This document shows, in pieces, positions 11,335 to 20,878 of a DNA stretch of 64,000 nucleotides. The stretch spans positions 1 to 64,000 of the forward strand of contig VJWM01000325.1 of NCBI GenBank assembly GCA_010909165.1. The letters are read 5' to 3'. The DNA is from Anthoceros angustus (lineage: Eukaryota > Streptophyta > Anthocerotopsida > Anthocerotales > Anthocerotaceae). The notes under the pieces are model-generated. The model was not told the origin of the DNA. It was given only the letters and a program-made list of their open reading frames with translations, and ran no database searches. Position numbers and translations under genes: made by a program. Position 1 is the stretch's first letter. Each line of letters opens with the position of its first letter.

Positions 11335-12117
11335 CTAACCCTTCTCCTCGTCTTCGTCCGTAACTTGCTTCACCACCTTCACTTCCGGGACATAGTGCAT
11401 GAGCATGTTCTCGATGCCCGACTTCAGGGTGACGGCCGAGCTGGGGCAGCCGCTGCAGGCGCCCTGCATCTTGAGGGTGACCGTCCCAGTGGCCGGGTCG
11501 AAGCCGCGGTACTCGATGTCCCCGCCGTCGTCGCGCACGGCCGGGCGGATCCTCGTCTCCAGCAGCTCCTTGATCATGGCCACCGTTTGGGAGTCGGTGT
11601 CGAGGACGGTGGTGTCCGAGGGCGGCAGAAGCTGGGCGTCGGTGAAGAGGGGGAGGCCGGCCGTGTAGAACTCCATGATGACGGCGAAGATTTCCGGCTT
11701 CAGGATCTCCCAGGACTGGTCCTCGGACTTGGTGACCGTGACGAAGTCGGAGCCGAAGAAGACCCGCGTGATGCCGTCCACCCCGAAGAGGGCCTTGGCC
11801 AGCGGGGACGCCATGGCGGAGCGGGCGCTGGGGAAGTCTGCGCTGCCTGTTTCCATCACCGGCTTGCCGGGGTAGAACATGAGGGAGGAAGGATTCGGCG
11901 TGCTCTGCGTCTGGATGAAGAGGCTCCTTCGCTGCTGCGCTCCGTGCTGGAAGGGTGGAGGAGATGGCCGGGTGATGATGGGTTCGGCGAGTGGCAGCAG
12001 GGCCCGCCGTGCCGCCACCGCCCATAAAGCTTTGACATGGTGGAGAGATGTTGGCCTCCTTGGGCACTTGGCGAGCAAGTGTCTCAGGCACCTTGAGGAT
12101 GTGGCCATGGCTTGCAT
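11335..12117 (-). CDS. NFU4: Mitochondrial NFU-type Fe-S cluster carrier (NFU4/5-like)
   Basis: Late-acting Fe-S cluster carrier that hands [4Fe-4S] clusters to mitochondrial enzymes such as lipoyl synthase. One exon, 260 residues. The presequence (to about residue 65) is Arg-rich and ends near the family hallmark RSLFIQTQSTPNPSSLMFYP, the start of the Nfu-N domain. The N-domain continues through PLAKALFGVDGITRVFFGSD. The C-terminal NifU domain has VRDDGGDIEYRGFD and the cluster-binding CSGC in MQGACSGCPSSAVTLK. Length fits plant NFU4/NFU5. An in-frame Met lies three codons after the first (MQAMATSS). The absence of introns is notable beside multi-exon neighbours and could reflect an old retrocopy or simple intron loss. 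Confidence 0.95.
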   Translation of the reverse strand: MQAMATSSRCLRHLLAKCPRRPTSLHHVKALWAVAARRALLPLAEPIITRPSPPPFQHGAQQRRSLFIQTQSTPNPSSLMFYPGKPVMETGSADFPSARSAMASPLAKALFGVDGITRVFFGSDFVTVTKSEDQSWEILKPEIFAVIMEFYTAGLPLFTDAQLLPPSDTTVLDTDSQTVAMIKELLETRIRPAVRDDGGDIEYRGFDPATGTVTLKMQGACSGCPSSAVTLKSGIENMLMHYVPEVKVVKQVTDEDEEKG

Positions 12118-12694
12118 ATTAGGTCATGACTCCCATCTCCTTCGTCCAGGTGTGAAGCCCAGCCCGGCCAGAATCTTTCCTTGAACTAGCAATCAAGAAA
12201 GCAGATAGATGGTGTCACAAGCCGCTTCTCCACCCGGCAGAAAGCTGGCTTGAAGTTGGGTACGAGTATGATGAGAGCACACATCCAGATCGCATTACAT
12301 TGCACTTCCTTGGTAATAATGCGTTCATACACAAGCCTGCCTGTTGCATGAGCTTCAAGCATCTCATCACAGCACAGAATCCCTGGTCTCGGGCTGGGCG
12401 TTACCTATAATCCATAATTACAACTGCCCCTTCTCTGCAAAGAACCTCACACTCGGTCCTGCTGTATAGAATGGCCTGAAGAATTCTACCACAAATCGTC
12501 CCACTACCTGCTACATCACGCCATGAATTGCCTGCGCATTGTACTGTACTACACTAACACTTTGCACCAATGGTGGGTTCTGGAAGATCGTATTGTACAG
12601 GAAGGAGCAAGGGAAATGAATTTAATCTGGGAGCTAGTTCGGCGGGAAATTGCACCTGGATGGACGCCGGCATGGCAGAGCAAGCAGAGCGCTC
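12118..12694. other. Intergenic: NFU 5' region and alpha/beta hydrolase 3' region
   Basis: Both flanking genes are on the minus strand. The stretch should hold the NFU promoter and 5' UTR and the hydrolase 3' UTR. No conserved coding signal or RNA gene was seen. Confidence 0.4.
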
Positions 12695-13858
12695 TCACAG
12701 CAACTGCTTCTCCTTCTTGGCCTTGAATCTCTCCACGCGCTGCCCTAACCACTCCCGAATGTCCTTCACAATGACAGCCACGTTCTCATCCGGCTCGCCT
12801 TGGAGCAGGCTATGGAGCATCCCTTGGTACAATTTCAGCGTCTTGTCCTTGCTCTCAGCGGCGGCGTACAGAGCCTCGCTCACAGCGGGATCCGTCACCA
12901 CATCCGCGTCTCCATGAATCACCAGAATCGGCAAGCTCACATCCTGGAGCCTGGATCCCAGATAGTCCGTCACTCTGAGCAGCTCCGCCACCGTCCCAAG
13001 CCTCGGCTTCCCCGCGTACCTCCTGGGATTGCACTTGGCCAGCAGCTTCTTTCTTGGGTCCTTCACGGACGTGTCCACCAGATCCGCCGTGGGCACCACG
13101 GCCCAGGTGGGCGCGAACCGCGCGATGGCCTTCAACACCACTGCAATCGGCCATGCCGGCTTCACGTTGTCCGAGATCTTGCACATTGCCGCCACCAGAA
13201 TCGCGCCATCCCAACCCTCAGGCTCCGCAAAGTGCACCAGCAAGCAGATGGCTCCTCCCAGAGACTCCCCGTACAGGAAGGCTGGGAGATGGCGGAACTC
13301 CTCCTTCTCACGCACGGTACGGAAGAAAGCGGAGCAATCGGACGCTACGGCGTCCAGATCCGGGGTGAATGCCCGCATTCCGTCAGATTTCCCGTGCCCC
13401 TCCAGATCCAGAGCTGCTGCCGCGTAGCCCATTTTCGCAAACAGCATCGCCGTGTTCTGGAACGTCCAGCTGCTGTCGTTCCCGTACCCGTGCACCATGC
13501 ACACCAGAGCCTCCGGCTCGGACCCCAGCGGAAGCCATAGCTGCGTGAAGAGTCTGCTTCCGCGGGCATTCGTGAAGAGATTCCTGCTGTTGCGTACTCC
13601 CTGCTGCCTGTAATGTTCCGCCTCCGGGGTGTCTCCCCACGGGAAGGGCGGGGGCTGGAAGATGTCGCCTTCCTGCTGCTGTGGGAGTTTCTGCTGGTGT
13701 TGGGTTTGCTTTTCCTCTGCGGCCGCCATAGCCGGGGCTGCGTGCGCGCACCTGCAGCTCACTGCGACATGGAATCCGCGGATCCTGTATGCCAACGCGA
13801 CAGCACGCTCCAGCCCCGACCACTGTGGTGCTGCGAGAGCTTTCATTGCCCAGCTCAC
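12695..13858 (-). CDS. Alpha/beta hydrolase, monoacylglycerol lipase-like
   Basis: Serine hydrolase of the monoacylglycerol lipase / caffeoylshikimate esterase family, 387 residues in one exon. Visible landmarks: the oxyanion segment VCMVHGYGNDSSW, LDLEGHGKSDG, the nucleophile elbow YGESLGGAI, the acid loop ILVIHGDADVVTD and the catalytic His in GMLHSLLQGEPDE. The first ~45 residues (with Cys/Arg/Ala) exceed the usual family length and could be an organellar targeting sequence. A second Met (MAAAEEKQ) near residue 44 would give a cytosolic form of typical length. The true substrate cannot be told from sequence. Its start codon is only 82 bp from that of AUG4 on the opposite strand. Confidence 0.9.
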   Translation of the reverse strand: MSWAMKALAAPQWSGLERAVALAYRIRGFHVAVSCRCAHAAPAMAAAEEKQTQHQQKLPQQQEGDIFQPPPFPWGDTPEAEHYRQQGVRNSRNLFTNARGSRLFTQLWLPLGSEPEALVCMVHGYGNDSSWTFQNTAMLFAKMGYAAAALDLEGHGKSDGMRAFTPDLDAVASDCSAFFRTVREKEEFRHLPAFLYGESLGGAICLLVHFAEPEGWDGAILVAAMCKISDNVKPAWPIAVVLKAIARFAPTWAVVPTADLVDTSVKDPRKKLLAKCNPRRYAGKPRLGTVAELLRVTDYLGSRLQDVSLPILVIHGDADVVTDPAVSEALYAAAESKDKTLKLYQGMLHSLLQGEPDENVAVIVKDIREWLGQRVERFKAKKEKQLL

Positions 13859-13940
13859 GATAAGGGCGCGACACGAAACCTAAACCGCATTTTGCCAGAT
13901 TGGGAGCGGGGAGCTCGGACTTCGGCGGGAGGAAGGGGAG
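13859..13940. promoter_or_regulatory. 82-bp divergent promoter region (hydrolase / AUG4)
   Basis: The gap between the two start codons is only 82 bp, so 5' UTRs and core promoter must overlap. If the hydrolase starts at its inner Met (near 13729) the space is about 210 bp. It is GC-rich with no visible TATA box. Confidence 0.5.
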
Positions 13941-16389
13941 ATGGTGAAGCCGCAGCTGCTGCCCCCGCCCGGGCAGTCGCTGGGGCAGGGCGTGATGGAG
14001 CTCCTGGAGCAGCTGGAGCGGTACTGCCTGGGGCCGGATTTGTCTATGAAGTCTACATACAATGACCTTCTGCTGGTGGGTTTCGTGGTGTGGTGTTGTG
14101 GGTTGTGGAGAAGTGGAGGATGTGGATGATGGTTATGTGGATGGTGGATGGTGGATGGTGGATGATGGATGATGGATGATGCATGTGCAGGCGAGGGAGG
14201 AGATGGCGAAGGAGAGGTTGCGGTACTTGGAGGTCATGGTAAGTGGTGGGTGGGTCGGTTGCTTGGTTTCTGCCGAGCTGGTGGTGAGAAAGGGTGGCGT
14301 TCTTGTGTCTGCAGTCTCTGTACAGTGAGGCTGTTGCGGTTGTTGAGGAGTACCAGCAGGCTTTGTCTCTGGCCAATGCTGGGGGAATGCGGGATCTGCA
14401 GGGGCTGTTTGCGCAGCTAGGGCTTCGTTGCCCGCCTCAGGTAATATTTGTGGTAAAGTTGGGATGATTTTGGATGGGTGTTTGTTGAAGGAGTTTTGTT
14501 TTGCCTCTGAACATGATTTCATGCGGTTCAGGTCTATGAGGCTTTGGAAGTGCGACTTGCAGTTGCTGAGTCTTCTCAGCGGTTGAGACTGCCACTAATT
14601 TCTAAGGATGGTGACATTCCAGATGAAGACACAGAGAAGTGGACTCATGTTTCGCGATGCTCGTTTGACAGCATCAGCACGATGATCAGCCTGAGCTCGA
14701 GTACTGGTACAAGCAATAGCGGACATCCAAGTTCGGGAGTCAGTGGGATGAATGCCAGCTCGGTGTATGCCGCGTCTGGTGCTACTGGAAGCAGCAGCTC
14801 TGATACGTCTGATAATGGCATTGGAGGGGTGGTGAACTGTTTTCTGGGAGTGACCCCTGGCTGGTTGAAGAAGACTCATCTTTCCACGGCTCCACTTGTT
14901 GAGGTGTGTTTTGGTGTGGACCCATCCCTGTTGCATCGACAGACCCACTGTATACGTTGTCCGGGTCTTGTCATATGTCGGGATAATGTTGGCAGGATGC
15001 AGCAGGCTATCAGATGGCCCTGATTCCTGAGATCGAAGCCCGAATGGAAGCAAAGTATGACAAAATCGTGGCCACATTCAACGCCGGAGAAATTGGTTAG
15101 TATGTTCCTACTCTCTTTGGGAGAGTGGCGCATTCGAGTGTAGTTAGGTGACATGCCTTTCCCATCATGATGCACCTCTGCAGATGAGGGAAGTCCTCTT
15201 CGCATAAAGACTGCTAGGCTTCCAGTAAGGTCAGTCTGGTTTCCCGCATGCTTTTCCCATGGTTTATACAAATCGGGTGACACATTTTGTGGATTTTGAC
15301 TGGTCCTAAAATGTGTGGACCTGATCCTCTCGTTTTAGGATAAAGAATGCTGTGGAAAAGAACGAGCGGGAAGAAGCAGCTTGGCTTGAGGATCTGTATG
15401 CAGCCGATCGGCAGTTCGTTGAATATCATAACGTATGGATGGAGTTTTTACTGGAGCACTACTGAAGGTCAGCAGCACTCCATGTTACCGTTGCAGATTC
15501 TCAGTTTTACAAGTGGCCTTCCTGTCCCAATAGGTACTTGAACAAATTTTCAGTGTTGTTCACAAGCTTGTGAAAGACTTCAAGCTGGGCAACCAGCATC
15601 AATATGTGAGTGTCACGCTTTTTGCTTCCTGCTAGCCGTAATGTCTTCCTCAGGAGACCCAAGTAACCTCGGCGGTTGACAACAGTTTCCTATGGGTCCA
15701 GGATGGAATGAGGAAGGAGTGGCTCATCAAGAGATGCCAAACCATGAGCACAAAGCTCAGGTGTCTGTTCTCTCCGGTTACAGACGTGGTCCTCATACTG
15801 ATTGAAAAACGTTTCTGACTTCTTGAAGATGCTGTGCAGTGTGCTTGAGCATCTGCTACTACGGGATACTTACACACAGGAGTCGGTGCCGGCGCTCTTC
15901 AAAATACAGTTAGGGTTTTTGTTTTGGAGCAATCCTTGCGTTGGTTTCCAACCTAGCTTACCAGCTTGTCTAATATGCTTAACACATCCAGGGGCTACCT
16001 TGTGGAAGCTGTCGAGGAAGCAACTGCCGCCTACAACAGAGCTGTAAGTAATCCGATGAGATGCGTCCCCTCCTGCTGTATGGATGACTTCGTCAATCTC
16101 CCTGAGCGAAAAGATGTGCTACACGAGCAGGTCACCAGGCTGCGAGAATACCAAGGAGTCGACCGCCACTTTGATGACATCGCTCAACGCTACCATGACA
16201 TTGTGAAGGTCAGATCCTGCAACTTTCACCAACGCAGATCAGATTTTGCAACTTTCACTGTTCCTGCCGTTTTGTGGCTAGGCCGCCCTTAGCTGACAGC
16301 TTCGCTTGGCACACCAGAAGTTGGAAGGCATCCAGTGGACAATTCGTCAAGTGGAGATGGATTTGAATCAATCACAAGAGTCGTCTTAG
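13941..16389 (+). CDS. AUG4: Augmin complex subunit 4
   Basis: Subunit of the eight-protein augmin complex that brings gamma-tubulin to existing microtubules for branching nucleation in spindle, phragmoplast and cortex. Thirteen exons join in frame (13941-14075, 14191-14238, 14315-14440, 14532-14903, 14996-15095, 15184-15229, 15339-15432, 15534-15605, 15654-15760, 15840-15908, 15992-16043, 16131-16208, 16318-16389), 456 residues. Family landmarks: LEQLERYCLGPD, LAREEMAKERLRYLEVM, VVEEYQQALSLANAGG, VAESSQRLRLPLI, a Ser/Thr-rich low-complexity stretch in exon 4, EDLYAADRQFVEYHNVLEQI, KLVKDFKLGNQHQY, RLREYQGVDRHFDDIA and the end KLEGIQWTIRQVEMDL. The C-terminal half is predicted to be helical and coiled-coil. 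The exon structure closely follows the plant family. Confidence 0.96.
14113..14190 (+). repeat. GGATGGT/GATGAT simple repeat in AUG4 intron 1
   Basis: Intron 1 (14076-14190) is largely made of ggatggt and gatgatg units. It ends with a normal acceptor (gcatgtgcag). Confidence 0.85.
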
Positions 16390-16953
16390 ATGGCTGATTA
16401 GGTGATCTTTTAGGTCGGAACGCGAAACCTAATCAGTTTCTTAAGGTCTGTGAAAGTCCTGCAACCTCAATTGGGGTTTTGAGAGGCACAGTCGACGGTG
16501 TATCTTTACTGCCCTCAGCCCCGCTGTCTCCTCGGCTGCCCTCCTCGCCTCCACGCCTCTCGCTGAGATTTGTTGTAATGTGCTTTCTATGATCTGCCGC
16601 TGTTTTAGTAGCGGTCTGCTGCTTCAACCATTTCGTGTCCGCCCGGTGTGATCTGGTCCGGAATTTCCACTCTCGCGCTTCGCCGTTACAGTTCTGGGCG
16701 CGTGGTGTCTGGTTCTGCTCCTTTTGCTCTGCCAACGGTCCCGTTGTGAGTGTCGATGTGAGCCGGATGCTGTACAGCAATTTGCAGCATGCTTGGTGTG
16801 CTAGACGCGGTCCAATCTTATTTGTACACCTTGTTTCTGATGCGATCCTGGAATCGAATTGCAGCAGATTTCACGTTGTGATGCACGACCTGCTTGGTGG
16901 AGGTGACGTCGCCTTGCCTTTGCAGGTTTAGGGGATGTGAGCTTGGATTCAGA
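16390..16953 (+). other. Intergenic and 5' leader of NUP50
   Basis: This stretch contains the AUG4 3' end and the NUP50 promoter and leader. A good acceptor (ccttgcctttgcag) ends at 16925, 28 bp upstream of the chosen NUP50 start, which suggests a 5' UTR intron. An in-frame Met at 16894 would lie inside that intron. Confidence 0.45.
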
Positions 16954-18261
16954 ATGTCTGGTGAGAAGGGAGGATTTTCGAGAAAGAGGGTGGCGACTCG
17001 GCAGCTGAGAAGAGACGATTCCTCCGAGGGTTCGGATGTGGATGATGAGCCAACGTGGACTACCTTTCGGAGGGCAAGCGATGAAGTGTTAGCCACCCGG
17101 AGGATTATCAAACTTTGTCGTAAGGGGACAGCTTCTCCAGGGGCGAATCCCTTCCGCGCTTCATGCTTGGTGGCACCTGTCGCCTCCCAGGAGGCGGAGA
17201 TTCTGCCTTTGAGCTCCGACTGGAAGGATGGAGCAGAAGGATTGAGCAGTCAGGAGGCCCGGATTTTGGCTAACAGCTCGTCTGAGATCTCAGATGCCAA
17301 GAGTCGGCCTCGGGTGGTTGCTGAAGCCGAGAGCACTTCTGGGAGTGTGGACCCGGTTGCAGCAGCACTCAAAGGCAACAAATCAGACAGTGTAGGGAAC
17401 GGGCAGGATGTGTCCAAGCCAGAGAGTGCCATTTCGGAAGGTTCAGTGGATGGGATTCAGGGTGAGACAAAACGATCACCGGTTGTGAAGGAGAGCAAGG
17501 AAGATGAGGACACTCAGCCCCCTCCTCCTCGTCGCGTTGCTTCTGGTCACAGTGCATCTGGCGCCGGCGGGGCCTGTGATTTCATCACGCCCAACACTCC
17601 TCTTTGCGGGTTTGCGTCCTTCAGCTCCTCTGTTCGGCCAGCGTTTTCTTCGACGAACAATATGTTTGGGATATTGGGTGCAGGAGCTCTGGTGGGCTCT
17701 GACACGCACTCTTTTGAACCTGTGTTTGGAAGACTCCGGCAGTCCAGCTTCGGGTCTGCTACTGGATTGTCATCCTCTGCACGAACTGACACCACTGGCC
17801 CAAGCATTGTCCCTCTTCAGGTAGTACATGTAGAAACAGGGGAAGAGAAAGAGGCAACCGTCTTCACAGCCGATGCAACGTTGTTCGAGTATATCAACAA
17901 CGCGTGGAAGGAACGGGGCAGAGGGGAAGTCAAGTTGAATGTCTCCCAAGAAAAAGCCTGTAAGCCAAGACTTGTCATGCGCTCCAAGGGAAATCTGCGT
18001 CTACTGCTCAATGCAAACCTATTTCCGGACATGAAGGTGTCCAAAATGGACAACCGGGGCGTCAGCTTTGCATGTGCCAACAGTGCAGCTGAAAGCAAAA
18101 CAGGACTTGCCATGTATGGATTGAGGCTTAAAGATGCTTCGGTGGCCGTGGAGTTTTTGGCTGTCGTTGATTCTCATAAGGGAGACTGCCCTGTGGAGAA
18201 CACGGATTCTGATATTCCTCAAGAAAGTAGACACGAAACAGCGGGAACCGCGGCAGAGTGA
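16954..18261 (+). CDS. NUP50: NUP50-type nucleoporin with C-terminal Ran-binding domain
   Basis: Mobile nucleoporin of the nuclear basket that helps release import cargo from importin-alpha. One exon from 16954 gives 435 residues. The N-terminus has a basic patch (SRKRVATRQLRRDD) and then DDEPTWTTFRRASDEVLATR, which corresponds to the NUP50 segment with the A-S-[ED]-E-V-L motif, followed by NPFRA. The middle is low-complexity, Ser/Glu/Lys-rich, with a few Phe-Gly dipeptides (SSFGSATG, PVFGRL). The last ~130 residues form a Ran-binding domain: VVHVETGEEKEATVF, ATLFEYINNAWKERGRGEVKLN and RLVMRSKGNLRLLLNANLFP. I chose the second Met because the first would lie within a likely 5' UTR intron. Confidence 0.9.
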   Translation: MSGEKGGFSRKRVATRQLRRDDSSEGSDVDDEPTWTTFRRASDEVLATRRIIKLCRKGTASPGANPFRASCLVAPVASQEAEILPLSSDWKDGAEGLSSQEARILANSSSEISDAKSRPRVVAEAESTSGSVDPVAAALKGNKSDSVGNGQDVSKPESAISEGSVDGIQGETKRSPVVKESKEDEDTQPPPPRRVASGHSASGAGGACDFITPNTPLCGFASFSSSVRPAFSSTNNMFGILGAGALVGSDTHSFEPVFGRLRQSSFGSATGLSSSARTDTTGPSIVPLQVVHVETGEEKEATVFTADATLFEYINNAWKERGRGEVKLNVSQEKACKPRLVMRSKGNLRLLLNANLFPDMKVSKMDNRGVSFACANSAAESKTGLAMYGLRLKDASVAVEFLAVVDSHKGDCPVENTDSDIPQESRHETAGTAAE

Positions 18262-18631
18262 ATGCCAGTGCTTGGAAAATTGCACGCACTATGGAGTACT
18301 TATTCCAGTTCACCGAACCTTTTTGCCTATGAATAGCTCAGGAATCACTTGCTTTAGCTGTTTTGAGAGGTTGATGTAAACATACTCTGTTTGTTATGTG
18401 AAGTGTAAGATCAACGGAGTATGTATACAACATGTGCTCGTCCACACTGGAATGCACGTTCATGAAGGAAAAGGTGAAAACACAAACGAAAAGAGGAGTT
18501 ATCTCTTCATGACACCTACCAAATTGTGTTCGACGTTTTATACCTGCTCACCAAAACCAGTGGCAGCCACCATCCGATACGCAGACAAGAGACACAAGCT
18601 CACTGAAAACATTTGATCGAGGGACGCTTCC
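18262..18631. other. Convergent 3' region of NUP50 and VPS29
   Basis: The stop codons of the two converging genes are 370 bp apart. The space should hold both 3' UTRs. I see no further gene. Confidence 0.5.
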
Positions 18632-19487
18632 TCACGGTGCTGACTGGGGCTTCTTGAAGTCTATCTTGTCTACCTTCACCTCCCCATCAACCAGCTCATA
18701 CACGTATACTACAACTCGCATACCGTCGATGTCCATCAACACAAAGCTAGGGTTGACGTCATATGTGATGCTGCTGTAGGCACCTGTTGCAGAGCCAGGG
18801 TTGATGATGACGCCTCCTTCATGTTTGTATGCTTTAAATTGGTGAGTGTGTCCAGTGATAAGGATGTCGACGTCCAGCTGTCGCTGAAGCATCGCCAGAG
18901 AATCTAGATCCCCCCAAGGAACAACCTAACACAATTCCCCCATAACAAATCATACAAACAAATCAACGACTACAACTTACATATCTTTGTGAAACTCAAG
19001 AATCGCCTCACCAATTGAGGGCTTGAAAACAAAAGTACCTGATGGCCATGGCAAATTCCAAGCTTGAAAGCACCAATCGACAAGAGCTTAGTCTCAGGAT
19101 AGCGAGTATCATCATCATACTCTCCCCGAGTGACATGCACGTCTGCACACAGGCTTTTCAGGTAGTCATGCACCTCCTGCCAACGAAAATGGAATCAATG
19201 ACTTGCTTGAGAACCACGCAAGTTCAAACCCTTAACTTGCAAGAAGAGAACTCATCTCCAGCTAAGCGAGAGACAAACATATCCAAGGAAACTCCAGCTC
19301 ACATGCCGCTATGCCATGGACTTGCACGAGCCCCGCAATGGGAGAAGAGACAAACCTTGATGCACAAATTTCCAGGGCTGAGTATGTGCTGAATTTTCCC
19401 AGGAACCAGCATAGACTTAAACTTTGCAGGCAGATCCGCTGCCCTATGTGGTATGTGCATATCGCCCATGGCTAAAACGAGCACCAT
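18632..19487 (-). CDS. VPS29: Retromer subunit VPS29
   Basis: Phosphoesterase-fold subunit of the retromer, which recycles sorting receptors from endosomes or prevacuoles to the Golgi. Three exons on the minus strand: 19487-19356, 19176-19039 and 18925-18632, 187 residues, matching the family length. It reads [16 protein letters not shown] (metal-site-like D and H), [47 protein letters not shown] and [20 protein letters not shown]. Eukaryotic VPS29 keeps the metallophosphoesterase fold but acts as a scaffold for VPS35. It is transcribed away from TAF10, with 502 bp between the start codons. Confidence 0.97.
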
Positions 19488-19989
19488 GGCTGATGGTAAA
19501 CAATGTGCTGCTGTTGTTTGGGTGGCCTCCCGAAACTCTCATGCTCCAAGAGGTGTCAGAACTCGCACCAGCATCAGCTGAACAGAAGCTACAAAAAAAC
19601 AGCAAGCAACGACGGCATCAGCTGAAGAAGTCTTCTCAATACTCATCTCCACCACCATGACACAATCAAACCCACCGCCACCATGTAAAAAAAAAGAACC
19701 GCGTCTCCAGCAAGCGAGGGTTTGCATGATCCGATTTTACCTGCATGGATTCAACGACTTCCGATCCCGATCTGGCTGCTACCCCTCTTGTAAAGAATTC
19801 CCGATCAGCGCCGCGGACATCGCCAAACCTGGGCTACGCCACATCTCTGAGAAAGGAAAGCAGGCGACGAAAACGCGTTCGGGCAAATTAAAGAACAGTT
19901 CTTACTCAGACTTCGAGGAGAACGGAGAAGAACGAAATCTCCACAGTTGATGCAAAGGGCCAAGACGCTGTAAGCAACTTCCTTGATCG
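19488..19989. promoter_or_regulatory. Divergent intergenic region VPS29 / TAF10
   Basis: 502 bp between two divergent start codons. It must contain both promoters and leaders. No clear TATA box or known element was recognised. Confidence 0.4.
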
Positions 19990-20853
19990 ATGGGTGACAA
20001 AGAGATGGACGCCGCCTTGATCGAATTCCTGTCTCAGCTGGGGGAGTACACTCCAACGGTGCTCACTTCTGTTGTTCCTGCGTTGTGTCTTTTTCTTCAA
20101 GTTAACGCTGTTTTTGCCAGGGAGCTGTCTCGTCTCATCGGTTCTCTCTTCTGTCGGCTTGGGTTTCGATTTCCAGATCCCTGACGAGCTGGCCGAGCAC
20201 TATCTGGCCAGGAGCGGCTTCAACTGTCCCGACATCCGAGTGTATGTTTTGAATTTTCTGGCTCAGAACTGTTGCGTTGTTGAACGGGGAGGACGGGCTA
20301 GGGTTTGTGGAGCTGGTTGAGACTGACTGAGCTGCTGACTGGTGTTGCAGAACAAGATTGGTGTCTGTTGCAGCACAGAAATTCATCGGGGAGGTAGCGA
20401 GTGATGCCATGCAGTAAGGGAGTCTTGATGAGGTGGTGAATTGTGATTCTGCAGCTCTGGAAGTAGGTATCATCTGCTGACACTTTGTATCCAGGTATTG
20501 TAAAATCAGGCAATCAGGTCCAGGCAAAGACAAGAAAGCTCAACCTGGCAAGGTGGGCATGCCCAAATGCAGTTTCTGGTGATGTTGCTTCGCTCTACGT
20601 TTCCTTCTAAAACGTGTTCCGTCTGTGGACTGTGTGAGCAGGAAAAACGACTTGTCCTAACATCCGAGGATCTTGCAGCAGCCTTGGCAGAGGTAGGCCC
20701 TGAACATAGCTTATTTCCTTCGTGTGGGCTGGGCATTGGCTTATGAGTTTGGTTGTGAAACAGTATGGAGTCAACTTGAAAAGGAGAGACGCTTTCGCAG
20801 ACGCACCAGTTACAGCACCAGGAACATCTACCAAGGAAAAGTTTGCGGAGTAG
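19990..20853 (+). CDS. TAF10: TFIID/SAGA subunit TAF10
   Basis: Histone-fold subunit shared by the TFIID and SAGA transcription complexes. Six exons: 19990-20058, 20177-20241, 20351-20413, 20495-20552, 20642-20692 and 20764-20853, all phases joining, 131 residues. The protein reads EFLSQLGEYTPT, IPDELAEHYLARSGFNCPD, RLVSVAAQKFIGEVASDAMQ and LTSEDLAAALAEYGVNLKR, the conserved TAF10 histone fold with its long extra loop (SGPGKDKKAQPGK). Nearly the whole protein is the domain, as in plants. Its stop lies only 25 bp from the stop of the next gene on the opposite strand, so their transcripts must overlap. Confidence 0.97.
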
Positions 20854-20878
20854 ATGGCTTCCATGGATGAGAGAAAGA

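Noticed and set aside
11327-12091. Alternative minus frame and plus frame over NFU
   Set aside because: They overlap the intact NFU frame with its CSGC motif and show no conserved sequence.
12800-13540. Plus-strand open frame (246 codons) over the alpha/beta hydrolase
   Set aside because: His/Arg/Gln-rich antisense shadow of the hydrolase.
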